64,000 nucleotides of DNA from Cellulosimicrobium sp. CUA-896 (lineage in GTDB: Bacteria; Actinomycetota; Actinomycetes; Actinomycetales; Cellulomonadaceae): positions 29,480 through 93,479 of the forward strand of contig NZ_MKKH01000005.1 in the NCBI RefSeq assembly GCF_001942335.1. The letters run 5' to 3'. The notes under the pieces are model-generated. The model ran no database searches. It was not told where the DNA came from and saw nothing but the letters and a program-made list of their open reading frames with translations. This document shows positions 9,145-18,293 of this stretch, piece after piece. How positions within the stretch are numbered: the first letter of the stretch is position 1; the number at the start of each line of letters is the position of its first letter. Made by a program: the position numbers and the translations under genes.

Positions 9145-9204
9145 GCCGAACCCGGGGTTGCGTGCCGTTCCGACGTCGGAGTGGTACGCAACCCCGGGTT
9201 CGGC
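9145..9204. repeat. Class II long-arm inverted repeat, GCCGAACCCCGGGTT type
   Basis: Perfect 19-bp arms at 9145-9163 and 9186-9204, spacer 22 nt containing the palindrome TCCGACGTCGGA (9169-9180). GCCGTT begins exactly 19 nt after the first GCCGAA. A second copy follows 22 nt downstream (9226-9285) and a third at 9823. Confidence 0.8.
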
Positions 9205-9225
9205 GCGTCCGGGGCCGGTTGGAGT

Positions 9226-9285
9226 GCCGAGCCCCGGGTTACCTGCCGTTGCGGGCTCGCATCCGTCGGTAATCCGGGGCTCGAC
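9226..9285. repeat. Class II long-arm inverted repeat, second copy
   Basis: Arms 9228-9243 and 9268-9283 match at 15 of 16 positions with a 24-nt spacer. Again GCCGTT (9245) lies exactly 19 nt after the first GCCG (9226), and the inner segment ACGGATGCGAGC (reverse complement of 9255-9266) resembles GCCGTTGCGGGC (9245-9256) at 8 of 12 positions. Confidence 0.75.
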
Positions 9286-9320
9286 AGCCTGAGCCGGCCC
9301 GCGCGTGCCACGATGACGCC

Positions 9321-9821
9321 ATGACGACGACGCCCGACGACCTGCCCGCGCTGATCGCCTCGGTCGAGGCGCAGGAGCACGACCTCGTGCTCCGCTCCTT
9401 CACCCACGACGACGCGTGGCGCCTCGGCTGCCTGATCGTCGAGCTCGCCGCGGAGCGCGACCTCGCGGTGACGATCGACGTGCGCAAGGGCTCCCAGCAG
9501 GTGTTCCACGCCGCGCGCGAGGGCACGACGCCGGACAACGACTCGTGGGTCGAGCGCAAGGTGCGGGTCGTGCAGCGGTTCGGGGCGTCGTCGTACGTCG
9601 TGGGTCTGCGGGCGAAGGCCAAGGGCACGACGTTCAACGACCAGCACCAGCTCCCGCTCCAGGAGTACGCGGCGCACGGCGGCGCGTTCCCGCTGCGGGT
9701 CGAGGGCGTGGGGATCGTCGGCGTCGCGACCGTGTCCGGCCTGCCGCAGGCGGACGACCACGCGCTCGTCGTCGAGGCGCTGCGTTCGTTCCTCGGCAAG
9801 CCGGAGACGCTGCTCGCCTGA
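9321..9821 (+). CDS. UPF0303 / haem-degrading-like domain protein
   Basis: 166 residues, soluble. The sequence LRSFTHDDAWRLGCLIVELA, VTIDVRKGSQQVFHAAREGTTPDND and FPLRVEGVGIVGVATVSGLPQADDHALVVEAL fits the UPF0303 family (HbpS/GlcG-like fold, one domain). No enzymatic activity is established for this family. The gene is framed by class II repeats on both sides: two upstream, and one that begins one base after its TGA, so these may act as its boundary or terminator. Confidence 0.85.
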   Translation: MTTTPDDLPALIASVEAQEHDLVLRSFTHDDAWRLGCLIVELAAERDLAVTIDVRKGSQQVFHAAREGTTPDNDSWVERKVRVVQRFGASSYVVGLRAKAKGTTFNDQHQLPLQEYAAHGGAFPLRVEGVGIVGVATVSGLPQADDHALVVEALRSFLGKPETLLA

Positions 9822-9822
9822 G

Positions 9823-9886
9823 GTGCCGAACCCCGGGTTGTAGGCCGTTCGAGCCCTTGGATGGCGTACAACCCGGGGTTCGGCAC
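9823..9886. repeat. Class II long-arm inverted repeat, third copy
   Basis: Perfect 20-bp arms, 9823-9842 and 9867-9886, with a 24-nt spacer; the arm core is the same GCCGAACCCCGGGTT as at 9145. GCCGTT begins at 9844, exactly 19 nt after GCCGAA at 9825. It starts one base after the stop of the UPF0303 gene. Confidence 0.8.
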
Positions 9887-9927
9887 GACGACGGGTCCGG
9901 CGTACCACGGCGGGGCCGGCGCACGAC

Positions 9928-9998
9928 GACGGGGCCGGCGCGGAGAGTGCCGGCCCCGTCGGTGCCCGCGTCACGCCAAGGGGGAAGCGTGACGCGGG
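9928..9998. terminator. Two strong hairpins between convergent genes
   Basis: Perfect 12-bp stems: 9928-9939 with 9949-9960 (9-nt loop), and 9965-9976 with 9987-9998 (10-nt loop). They separate the plus-strand UPF0303 gene from the minus-strand hsp20 and probably terminate both. Confidence 0.65.
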
Positions 9999-10043
9999 AC
10001 CTGGCCGCGCCCAGGGGCCGGCGCGGCCGGAGCAGGTGCGGCG

Positions 10044-10556
10044 TCAGGCCGCGCGCGTGACCTCGATGCGCTGGGGCGCACGGCCGGCGAACACGCCGGC
10101 GACGGTCACGGTGAGCACGCCCGCGTCGTAGGACGCGCGGACGGCGTCGGCCTCCGCGGTCTTCGGCAGCGTGACGGTGCGGCGGAACTCGCCGAACCGC
10201 ACCTCGCGGATGCGACGCCCGGCCGGCTTCTCAACGGACTCGGTGCGCTCGTCCGCACGCTCGGCCTCGGCGACCGTCTCGTCGAGCTCCGTGTCGGTCG
10301 GCGCCTCGACGACCCGCTGGTCGCGCCGCTCGCCGCGCACGACGAGACGACGGCCCTCGAGCTCGACGGTCACGTCGCGCTCCGGGTCGACGCCCGGCAG
10401 GTCGAAGCGGGCGACGAGGTCATCGCCGTCGCGGTAGACGTCCGCCGCCGGCGCGTAGCCGGTGCGGGCGACGGGTGCCGGTCGGGTCCACAGGTCGCGC
10501 ACGAGGCGGTCCGCCGTGAAGGCGCCGAACGGGGCGGGGATGAGGGTGGTGGTCAT
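10044..10556 (-). CDS. Hsp20/alpha-crystallin small heat shock protein
   Basis: 170 residues from the ATG at 10556, with GAGGAG upstream. The alpha-crystallin domain starts at YAPAADVYRDGDDLVARFDLPGVDPE and ends with RTVTLPKTAEADAVRASYDAGVLTVTV, the classic A-x-x-x-n-G-v-L motif; a long acidic insert (TDTELDETVAEAERADERTESVEKP) sits between the core strands. ATP-independent holdase that keeps unfolded proteins soluble. A HspR-type HAIR site lies 56-76 bases upstream of the start, so heat-shock control by HspR is likely. Confidence 0.93.
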   Translation of the reverse strand: MTTTLIPAPFGAFTADRLVRDLWTRPAPVARTGYAPAADVYRDGDDLVARFDLPGVDPERDVTVELEGRRLVVRGERRDQRVVEAPTDTELDETVAEAERADERTESVEKPAGRRIREVRFGEFRRTVTLPKTAEADAVRASYDAGVLTVTVAGVFAGRAPQRIEVTRAA

Positions 10557-10611
10557 GTCGACTCCTCGGTCTGCTGCCGCGGTGGTCCCGCGGCGTCCTG
10601 ACCTACTCAAC

Positions 10612-10632
10612 CTTGAGCCGTCCCCGCTCAAT
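10612..10632. promoter_or_regulatory. HAIR-type operator (HspR box) upstream of hsp20
   Basis: CTTGAGC (10612-10618), 7 nt, GCTCAAT (10626-10632). The known actinobacterial HspR box is CTTGAGT-N7-ACTCAAG; the spacing is exact and 11 of 14 bases agree, two of the changes being a matched C/G pair that keeps the symmetry. A further half-like ACTCAA lies at 10604. The right arm overlaps the stop codon of the upstream coiled-coil gene. Confidence 0.75.
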
Positions 10633-11635
10633 CCCACGTTCGCGCACGACGAACCTCCTGCTCAGCGGGAGGCCGCCGTGCCGCCCTGCGGGCCTTGCGC
10701 GCCGCGCTCGCGCGCTCCTCGGCCGCCTCCAGCGCCTCGTCGGCGGCGTCGAGCGCGTCCTGCGCCTCGTCCCGCTCCGACCGTGCGGCGTTGAGCCGGG
10801 CACGCAGCGTGTCGCGCTCGTCCGCGAGCCGGGCCAGCTCGTCCTCGACCCGCCCCAGGTCCTCCTCAACCTGCCCGACGGCGTCGCTCGCCTCGCGCGC
10901 GCGACCGTCCGCCTCGTCGCGGGCCGCCTCGAGCCGGTCGACCTCCGCCGCGGTCCTCTCGACCTCGCGCTCCGCCGCGGCGAGCGCGCCGTCCTCGTCC
11001 GTCTTCGGGCCGGCGTCCGTGCCGGAGCCGGGGCGGCGCGACGACGACCGCTTCCCACCGGCGCGCTCCGCGGCGCCGCCGTCCTCGGCCGACGCCCCGG
11101 CCGCCCGGAGCTCGACGACGTCAGCGGGCTCGCCCCCCTCGTCGACGAGCCCGAAACCCACGTGCTGCAGGGCCTGTCCCAGCCGTCCCGCGCGCACGGC
11201 CGCCCCGGCGTCGGGGTCCATCACGGCGGCGGTGAGCGTCTCCGCGAGACGGTCGACGGCGCTCGCGGACACGCCCCGGCCGGCGACCTCGCCCGCGTCC
11301 CGGACGGCACCGACCAGCGACTCGATCCGCTCGCGCCGCAGGCGGTCGAGCACGGTGAGCCGCGCGCGGTCCCGGTCCTCCGTCGCGTCCCGCAGCTCGT
11401 CCCCGAGGGCGATGAGCGCCGCGACCTCCTCGGGGTGCTCGCGCGCGACCTGGTTGACGACCCACGCCGCGACGGTCGGCTTCGCCAGGCGTGCCACGCG
11501 CTCCGCGCCGACCGCGTCGCCCGACGCCTTGATGCGCTTCGACGCGGCGCCCCGCGCCACGACGAACTGCTCGAGGGGTAGCGCGTAGAGCTCGTCGAGG
11601 ACGGAGTCGACGTCGACGGGTGCGTCCGGGCTCAT
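10628..11635 (-). CDS. Coiled-coil hypothetical protein
   Basis: 335 residues from the ATG at 11635. The N-terminal about 200 residues are helical and look folded (LDELYALPLEQFVVARGAASKRIKASGDAVGAERVARLAKPTVAAWVVNQVAREHPEEV). After a Ser/Gly-rich hinge, about 110 residues of heptad-rich acidic/basic sequence (EREVERTAAEVDRLEAARDEADGRA ...) form a long coiled coil. No signal peptide. This two-part organisation occurs in uncharacterised actinobacterial proteins; I cannot name a function. It lies upstream of hsp20 on the same strand. Confidence 0.8.
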   Translation of the reverse strand: MSPDAPVDVDSVLDELYALPLEQFVVARGAASKRIKASGDAVGAERVARLAKPTVAAWVVNQVAREHPEEVAALIALGDELRDATEDRDRARLTVLDRLRRERIESLVGAVRDAGEVAGRGVSASAVDRLAETLTAAVMDPDAGAAVRAGRLGQALQHVGFGLVDEGGEPADVVELRAAGASAEDGGAAERAGGKRSSSRRPGSGTDAGPKTDEDGALAAAEREVERTAAEVDRLEAARDEADGRAREASDAVGQVEEDLGRVEDELARLADERDTLRARLNAARSERDEAQDALDAADEALEAAEERASAARKARRAARRPPAEQEVRRARTWD

Positions 11636-11720
11636 GGGGCCAGCCTGCCCGGCCGGCGGGGGCGTGACCATCGCTGGTGTCGTCCATTGCGTGTCGGTGC
11701 GCCGCCCTACGGTGGCGGCC

Positions 11721-12263
11721 ATGGCGACCTTCCACGCGTTCCTCGGGTGCAGCATCGACGGTTTCATCGCCGGCCCGGACGACGACATCGGCTGGCTCGT
11801 GGCGTTCGACGACGTGCTGGGCGAGACCGGGTACGACGACTTCTTCGGCTCGGTGGACGCGGTCGTCATGGGCCGCCGGAGCTACGAGGTGATCAGCGCG
11901 TCCGGACCGGGGTTCTACGGCACGACGCCGGTGCACGTCCTCTCGCAGACCCTGCCGTCGGGCCCGCGGCCGCGCCTGGGGGAGTCCGCCGTGACGGTCC
12001 ACCCGGACGTCCCCGCTCTCCAGACCGCGCTGGCGGAGGCGGGCGTCGCCCGCGCGTACGTCGACGGCGGCCGCACCGTGCAGGGATTCCTGTCCGCGGG
12101 ACTGCTCTCGGACATCGTCATCACGCGCGTGCCGGTGCTCGTCGGAGACGGCATCCCGCTGTTCGGCCCCGTCCCGGCGCCGATACCCGCCGAGCTCGTC
12201 GAGTCGCGCGTGCTCGGTGCGGGGGCGGTCCAGTCGGTCTACCGGTTCACGACGACGGGCTAG
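11721..12263 (+). CDS. Dihydrofolate reductase / RibD C-terminal family protein
   Basis: 180 residues from the ATG at 11721; an upstream GTG would overlap the divergent gene and lacks conserved sequence. Motifs of the RibD_C/DHFR-like fold: FLGCSIDGFIAGPDDDIGWL, FFGSVDAVVMGRRSYEV, VAYVDGGRTVQGFLSAGLLSDI and TRVPVLVGDGIPLFG. Members are NADPH-dependent reductases, often standalone and of unknown substrate in actinobacteria. Not linked to folate genes here. Confidence 0.88.
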   Translation: MATFHAFLGCSIDGFIAGPDDDIGWLVAFDDVLGETGYDDFFGSVDAVVMGRRSYEVISASGPGFYGTTPVHVLSQTLPSGPRPRLGESAVTVHPDVPALQTALAEAGVARAYVDGGRTVQGFLSAGLLSDIVITRVPVLVGDGIPLFGPVPAPIPAELVESRVLGAGAVQSVYRFTTTG

Positions 12264-12342
12264 CGGTACCGACCTGCCGGTAGAGCCCACCCGTCACCGG
12301 AGGATCCACGCTCGGCGGCGAGGCCCGAGGGCAGGTCGAGGG

Positions 12343-13757
12343 TCACGCGGACAGCGCGCCGCCCCCGGCGTCGACCGCGGCACGGTCGGCGCGAGCGCGA
12401 TCCGTGGCCGCGAGCAGGCGCTCGAACCCGTCCTCGGTGACGACCGGGACGCCGTAGCGCCGCGCGGTCCGCGCCTTGGTCGACAGCGAGTCCGGGTCGG
12501 CCGCGACGAGCAGCCGGGTCCGGCGGGTCACGTTCGCCCACGGCACGAGGCCCGCGCGGCGGGCCGTGTCCTCCCACGCCGGGCGGCTGCGCCGCATCTC
12601 GCCAGTCAGCACCACCTCGTCGCCGTGGCGAGCGCGAACCGGTCGCGGCGCCCGACGACGGCGCCGGCGGCGGCCTCGTCCACGAGCCGCGCCCCGAGCG
12701 CGGCCTCGACCGCGTCCGCGACGTCGTCGGCGTCGAGGCCCAGCTGACCGGCGACCTCGTGGAGCTCCGGGTCCGCGGCGAGCGCCTCCGGCCCGGCGGC
12801 CGTGCCTGCCGTGCCGCGCCCCACCGCGGGAGCGGGACGGGCGTCGCCGGCCACGGCGCGGACGTCGAGGGCGTCCAGGGCCTCGCGCGCGAGGACGGCG
12901 AGGTGGTCGCGGTGCAGGCGCTCGACGTCGGCCCGCGCGAGGCCTCCGCGTCGCGCGACGTCGAGCAGCGAGGCGCGCTCGGTGTGGGACACGTGCCGGT
13001 CGAGCAGCGCCAGGTCGAGCAGGGCGAGGTACTCGGCGCCCGGGTCCGCGACGTCATCTCGCGGTCGGCCGTCCCGCGGGTGCCGCCGCGGTCCGTCGAG
13101 CGGTGACGCCGTGCCCGCGTCGAGCGCGGCGAGCCAGTGCCCGTGCCGACGGCTCGCGCCGCGCTCGACCGGCTCGACGGAGCCGCCCGCGGGCAGCGCC
13201 CACCGCACCCCGTCGGCCGCGGCGCGCGCGACGTCCCAGCACTCGTCGTCGGCGCCGACGGCGAGGAGGTGCCCGAGCAGCCCGGCGGTGGCGCGCGCGT
13301 CGCCCAGGGCCGAGTGGACGCCGTCGTGCACCACGCCGACCGCGGCGCAGCACGCGGCGAGGCCGCGCGGCCCGTCGAGGTGGCGGCCGGCGAGCTGCTG
13401 CGTGCACAGGCAGGCGAGCGGGTCGATCGCGGCGGCGACGCCCGCACGGCCGAGCTCGGCGCGCAGGAACCGCGTGTCGAAGGCCGCGTTGTGGGCGACG
13501 AGGACCCGTCCCGCGAGGAGGCGCAGGAGCTCCGGGGCGACGCGGTCGAAGGTCGGTGCGAGCGCGACGTCCGCCGCCGCGATGCCGTGGACCCGTTGCG
13601 GCCCGAGGTCGCGCTCCGGGTTCACGAGGGTGCACCACTCGTCCTCGACGCGGCCCGCGTCGTCGACCAGCACGACGGCGACCTCCGCGACCCGGTCGCC
13701 GAGGCGTGGGGAGAACCCGGTCGTCTCGAGGTCGAGGACGGCGAACGGCACGCGCAC
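12343..13757 (-). CDS. DEDD 3'-5' exonuclease with C-terminal BRCT domain (frameshifted)
   Basis: DnaQ-like exonuclease: MRVPFAVLDLETTGFSPRLG carries Exo I (DxE), HNAAFDTRFLRAEL Exo II, and HSALGDARATAGLL Exo III with the H and D of the DEDDh type. A central about 200-residue helical region follows. After a shift near 12622 (restoring one C gives ATGDEVVLTGEMRRSRPAW) comes a BRCT domain (VPWANVTRRTRLLVAADPDSLSTKARTARRYGVPVVTEDGFERLL). Such proteins are thought to act in DNA repair or proofreading. Start is the GTG at 13757; a second GTG at 13751 is possible. Length about 471 residues. Confidence 0.87.
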
Positions 13758-14021
13758 AGTCTGCCCGAGGCGCGCGCAGGTCGGTGCGCGCGACGCCGTG
13801 CTCGCACCGTGATCGCGCCGTGACCTGCGGTGACGGCCCGCGGATCGTGGCGTCCCGGTGAACCGGCCCGGCCCAGATGACGCATCGGGTGCCGCCGGAT
13901 GAACGCTTCCGGAACTGTGCGCGATCGCGGGGACGAACCCCCACGAACCGCCCTTCACCCCCTCCAAGATGGTCGAGGCCGACCGGCCGACGACCCGTCC
14001 CCGTGTGAGCGGAACATCGCT

Positions 14022-15010
14022 GTGACCACTGTCGATACCCCCCGTGCGCCTCGAGCGCAGGACCTCCCGGTCCCCGAGGCGCGCCCCGCGCGCCCCTCCT
14101 CGGGACCTCCGGCGCGCCGGAGCCGTCTCGGCGCCCGCCGGCGCCGCAGCGCGATCCTCTGGGCGCTGCTGCTCGGCGGCCCGAACGTCGCGCTGCTGCT
14201 CGTCTTCGTGTACCGGCCGCTGCTGGAGAGCTTCTACCTGTCCACGCTCCAGTGGAACCTCGCTCGCCCGTCGCCCGCTCGATCGGGCTCGGCAACTACG
14301 TCGAGTGGTTCACGGCGCCGAGCACCCCGACCGTGGTCACGGCCACGCTCGTCTTCACGGTCGCGACCGTCGGCGGGGCGATGTTCCTCGGCCTGGGCCT
14401 CGCGCTGCTGCTCGACCGCAGGCTCGTGGGCCGCGGCTTCGCCCGCACGGTCGCGTTCGCGCCGTACGTGCTCTCGGGCTTCGCCGTCGGGATCCTGTGG
14501 CTGTTCATGTTCGACCCGCGCTACGGGCTCGTCCAGGAGCTGCTCGGGTTCGTGGGCGTGGCGTCCCCGCAGTGGTACACGCAGCGCCCCTGGCCGCTCG
14601 TCATGGTGATCGTCGTCTACCTGTGGAAGAACCTCGGGTACGTCGCGCTCATCTACCTCGCCGGGCTCCAGGCCGTGCCGAAGGACCTCAAGGACGCGGC
14701 CGCGCTCGACGGCGCGTCGTCGGCCCGCACGCTGCGCTCGATCGTGCTGCCGCTGCTGACGCCGACGACGTTCTTCCTCCTCGTGACGATGCTGCTCAGC
14801 TCGCTGCAGTCCTTCGACATCATCAAGGCGATGACGCAGGGCGGCCCGCTCGGCTCCACGACGACGCTCATGTACTCGATCTACGAGGAGAGCTTCGTCA
14901 ACGGCCGCGCGGGCTACGCGTCCGCCGTCGCCACGGTCCTGTTCCTCGTGCTGCTCGTGGTGACGGCGGTGCAGATGCGGTTCGTCCAGCGGAAGGTCCA
15001 CTACTCATGA
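14022..15010 (+). CDS. ABC sugar/glycerophosphate importer permease, UgpA-like (frameshifted)
   Basis: Inner-membrane permease of the MalF/UgpA family. After a Pro/Arg-rich cytoplasmic start (GTG at 14022), ILWALLLGGPNVALLLVFVY is the first membrane helix; five more follow, and the ATPase-contact EAA loop appears as DLKDAAALDGASSARTLRSIVLPLL. A shift near 14262 (one G restored gives NLGSPVARSIGLGNYVEWF) joins the N-terminus to the rest. The stop overlaps the second permease start (ATGA, 15007-15010). Confidence 0.88.
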
Positions 15011-15849
15011 GCGTCGTCACGCCCCGCCGTCCGCGCCGGCTGCCCGTCGGCAGCTACCTGACCATGGCCCTCGCGACCGTCGTGCTCGGCCTGCCGCTCG
15101 TGTGGATGCTCCTCGCGAGCCTCAAGTCGCCGGACGAGCTCTACCAGCTCCCGCTCCAGTGGCTGCCCGGCCAGGCGAACCTCGACAACTACGCGCAGGC
15201 CGCGCAGTCGGTCCCGCTCGGGCGGCTGCTCGCGAACAGCGTCGGGCTGACGATCGTCGGCGCAAGCCTCAAGGTCGTGCTCGGCCTGTGCTGCGCCTAC
15301 GCGCTCGTGTTCCTCGACTTCCCGTTCAAGAAGGCGGTGTTCGGGCTCGTCATCGCGACGCTGATGATCCCGCCGCAGATCACGATCATCCCCAACTACA
15401 CCCTCGTCGCGAGCCTCGGCTGGCTCAACACCTACCAGGGGATCCTCGTGCCCGGCCTCGCGAGCGCGTTCGGCACGTTCCTGTTCCGGCAGCACTTCCT
15501 CACCCTGCCGCGGTCGATCCTCGAGGCGGCGGAGCTCGACGGCGCCGGTCACTGGCGCGCGCTGTGGCGGTTCGTCGTGCCGATGAGCACGCCGACGGTC
15601 GCGGCGGTCGCGCTCGTGTCCGTCGTCACCGAGTGGAACGACTACCTGTGGCCGTTCCTCGTCGTGGACAACCCCGACAAGATGACGCTGCCCGTCGGCC
15701 TCACGCTGCTGCAGAACATCGACGGCATGACGAACTGGGGCGTGCTGCTCGCCGCGACCGTCGTCGTGACCCTGCCGATCCTGCTCGTCTTCCTCGTCCT
15801 GCAGCGCCGGCTCGTCGCCGGCCTCACCGCGGGAGCCGTCACCGGCTGA
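15007..15849 (+). CDS. ABC sugar/glycerophosphate importer permease, UgpE-like
   Basis: 280 residues, six membrane helices, MalG/UgpE family. The EAA loop is [27 protein letters not shown], and the [36 protein letters not shown] segment is typical. Works as a heterodimer with the preceding permease. No frameshift. Translationally coupled to it and followed after about 130 bases by the binding protein. Confidence 0.92.
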   Translation: MSVVTPRRPRRLPVGSYLTMALATVVLGLPLVWMLLASLKSPDELYQLPLQWLPGQANLDNYAQAAQSVPLGRLLANSVGLTIVGASLKVVLGLCCAYALVFLDFPFKKAVFGLVIATLMIPPQITIIPNYTLVASLGWLNTYQGILVPGLASAFGTFLFRQHFLTLPRSILEAAELDGAGHWRALWRFVVPMSTPTVAAVALVSVVTEWNDYLWPFLVVDNPDKMTLPVGLTLLQNIDGMTNWGVLLAATVVVTLPILLVFLVLQRRLVAGLTAGAVTG

Positions 15850-15980
15850 CCCGTGCCGGCCGACGCCCACCCGGCTGAGGCCCTCAGACCCGCGCCCGGC
15901 GACGTCGGGCGCACCCCCGCTCGGACCCCGAGCACCACGAAACGCGCACCGACCCTGGTGCACGACCCGAAGGAGCACCC

Positions 15981-17342
15981 GTGTCCCACCGTCCCACCCG
16001 GCGCGCCTCTCGCCGGACCGCCGCCGCCGCGCTGACGGCCGTCGCCGCGCTCACCGTCACCGCCTGCGCGGGCCCGAGCGTCGGCTCGTCCGGCGACGCC
16101 GAGGAGGCCACCGAGGAGGCCGTCGACTGGTCGTCCGTCGAGCCGGCGTCCGAGATCACGTGGTGGAGCAACCACCCCGGCCAGTCGCAGGAGATCGAGC
16201 AGCAGGTCATCGACGCCTTCGAGGCCGAGACGGACATCAGCGTCGAGCTCGTCACCGCGGGCGCCAACTACGACGAGGTGGCCCAGCGCTTCCAGGCGGC
16301 CTCGCAGACCGACGAGATGCCCGACCTCGTCATCGCGTCCGACGTCTGGTGGTTCCGGTACCACCTGAACGACCAGATCATGCCGCTCGACGACGTCATG
16401 GAGCACCTCGACGCCGACGCGGACGACTTCCAGCCCGCGCTCTACGCCGACTACGAGTACGAGGGCCAGCACTGGGCCGTGCCCTACGCGCGGTCGACGC
16501 CGTTGTTCTACTACAACAAGGACATGTGGACCGCCGCCGGCCTCCCGGACCGCGGGCCCGAGACGTGGGCCGAGCTCGAGGAGTGGAACGCGTCCCTGAG
16601 CGCCCAGGTGCCCGAGGGCGGCTCGACCTTCGGCCTGTCCACCGGCCCGTCGTGGGGCGCGTGGTGGTTCGAGAACATGATCTGGGCCCAGGGCGGGGCG
16701 TACTCCGACGGCTTCGACCTCACCCTCGACACCGAGGAGTCGCTCGCGGGCGGCCAGTTCCTCCACGACCTGTTCCACGAGTCCGGCGTCGCGACGCTCT
16801 CCGCGGACGACGCGATGGCCGACTTCGCGTCCGGCCTCATCGCCTCGACGATCGGCTCGACCGGCTCGCTCAAGGGCGCGCTCGACGCCGCGTCGTTCGA
16901 GGTCGGCACGGCGTACCTCCCCGACGGCCCCGCGGGCGGCGGCACGCCGACCGGTGGCACCGGCGTCGCGATCTCCTCGTCCAGCACGCCCGAGGAGCAG
17001 CTCGCCGCGGCGATGTTCCTCGAGTTCCTCACCAGCACGGAGAACACGGCGACCTTCTCGCAGGGCACCGGGTACATGCCCGTGCGCACCTCCGCGGTCG
17101 AGAGCGACACGATGACGACGATCTACGAGCAGACGCCCCAGTTCCGCACCGCGGTCGACCAGCTCGCCGACAAGGCGCGGATCCAGGACGATGTCCGGGT
17201 GTTCGTCCCCGGTGCCGACGCGCTGCTCAACGACGCGATCGAGCAGATCGTCATCGAGGGCACCGACCCGGCGACGGCGTTCGAGTCCGTCGCCCCGCAG
17301 ATCGAGCGGGCGTACGAGGAGAACGTGGAGCCCTACCTGTGA
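15981..17342 (+). CDS. ABC importer extracellular binding lipoprotein, UgpB-like
   Basis: 453 residues; GTG start with AAGGAG six bases upstream. Signal peptide with lipobox LTVTACAG, so the mature protein is anchored at the outer face of the membrane. Family-1 solute-binding protein: [62 protein letters not shown], and the C-terminal [31 protein letters not shown] and the two-lobe spacing are like glycerol-3-phosphate/glycerophosphodiester binders (UgpB), and the phosphodiesterase gene that overlaps the 3' end supports that substrate. Confidence 0.9.
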   Translation: MSHRPTRRASRRTAAAALTAVAALTVTACAGPSVGSSGDAEEATEEAVDWSSVEPASEITWWSNHPGQSQEIEQQVIDAFEAETDISVELVTAGANYDEVAQRFQAASQTDEMPDLVIASDVWWFRYHLNDQIMPLDDVMEHLDADADDFQPALYADYEYEGQHWAVPYARSTPLFYYNKDMWTAAGLPDRGPETWAELEEWNASLSAQVPEGGSTFGLSTGPSWGAWWFENMIWAQGGAYSDGFDLTLDTEESLAGGQFLHDLFHESGVATLSADDAMADFASGLIASTIGSTGSLKGALDAASFEVGTAYLPDGPAGGGTPTGGTGVAISSSSTPEEQLAAAMFLEFLTSTENTATFSQGTGYMPVRTSAVESDTMTTIYEQTPQFRTAVDQLADKARIQDDVRVFVPGADALLNDAIEQIVIEGTDPATAFESVAPQIERAYEENVEPYL

Positions 17343-18123
17343 CCACCGTCGACACCTCGGCCGCGCGCCGGCCCGGCACGCCGCTCGTCGTGGCGCACCG
17401 GGGCAACAGCGCGGTCGCGCCGCAGAACACGCTCGCCGCGTTCGAGGCGGCGTGGCGCGGCGGCGCGGGCAGCATCGAGCTCGACGTGCAGCTCACCGCC
17501 GACGGCCAGGTCGTCGTCATCCACGACGACACCGTCGACGCCACGACGGACGGCACGGGCGCGCTCGCGGGCCTGCGCCTCGCGGACGTGCGGGCGCTCG
17601 ACGCGGGCTCGTGGTTCTCCCCGGCCTTCGTCGGCCAGCGCGTGCCGACGTTCGCGAGGTGGTCGACCTCCTGCTGTCCCGCCCCGGCATCGAGCTGCTG
17701 CTCGAGGTCAAGCGGTCGTGGACCACGGACCAGGTCCGCGCGGTCACCGAGCCGCTGCGCGCGGCCGGGCTCGTCGACCGCGTGATCGGGCAGAGCTTCT
17801 GGCCCGAGACGGTCGCCGCGCTGGCCGAGGCGGCCCCGGAGCTGCGCCGCGGCCTGCTGGTCCTCGAGGCCGGTGACGACCTGCTCGAGCGCTGCGCCGC
17901 GCTCGGCGTCATGACGTGCAACCCGGTCGGCACGCTGCTCGTCCAGCAGCCCGACCTCGTCGAGCGGCTTCACGCCGCCGGCCTGCAGGTCATGGTGTGG
18001 ACGCTCGACGAGCCGGAGCACTGGGACGCCGCCGTGCGCCTCGGCGTCGACGGCATCATCACCGACCGGCCGGACCGGCTCGTCGGCTGGCTCGCGGGCC
18101 AGGCCGCCACGACCGACGTCTGA
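17339..18123 (+). CDS. ugpQ: Glycerophosphodiester phosphodiesterase (frameshifted)
   Basis: Hydrolyses glycerophosphodiesters to glycerol-3-phosphate and an alcohol. TIM-barrel motifs: [22 protein letters not shown] (catalytic His/Arg), [30 protein letters not shown] (metal-binding E-D and catalytic His). A shift near 17655 (one G restored gives [14 protein letters not shown]) precedes LEVKRSW. C-terminal [29 protein letters not shown] is typical. GTG start overlaps the binding-protein stop as GTGA. No signal peptide, so it acts in the cytoplasm on imported diesters. Confidence 0.9.
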
Positions 18124-18141
18124 CCGGCTCGGTGCCCTCCG

Positions 18142-18209
18142 CGAGGTAGAGGGAACGACGCGAGGTAGAGGGCGATCGCCCTCGACCTCGCCGGATTCCC
18201 TCTACCTCG
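18142..18209. repeat. Quadruple 12-nt repeat element, class I, GAGGTAGAGGG type
   Basis: Units start at 18142 and 18161 (both CGAGGTAGAGGG), 18179 and 18198 (inverted; reverse complements CGAGGTCGAGGG and CGAGGTAGAGGG). Layout 12-7-12-6-12-7-12, identical to the GATGCAC elements although the unit sequence is different. The outer arms extend to a perfect 17 bp, 18139-18155 with 18196-18212. It begins about 16-18 nt after the ugpQ stop, so it may terminate the ugp operon. Confidence 0.85.
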
Positions 18210-18293
18210 CGGCCGTGACCGTTTCGGTTCGCTTTCGCCGGGACGGGCCGGTGGCACCTGGGCCGCAGGTGAGCCCGTGCGACAGTGGGGCGC

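Noticed and set aside
11634..11720. Longer N-terminus of the DHFR-like protein from 11634
   Set aside because: The extra residues are not conserved-looking and would overlap the divergent coiled-coil gene start; the ATG at 11721 begins the family motif.
12270..12338. Possible sixth class I element between the DHFR-like and exonuclease genes
   Set aside because: CGACCTGCC and its inverted copy are 57 nt apart as in the element at 455, but the two inner units do not match, so it is only a 9-bp inverted repeat with a long loop.
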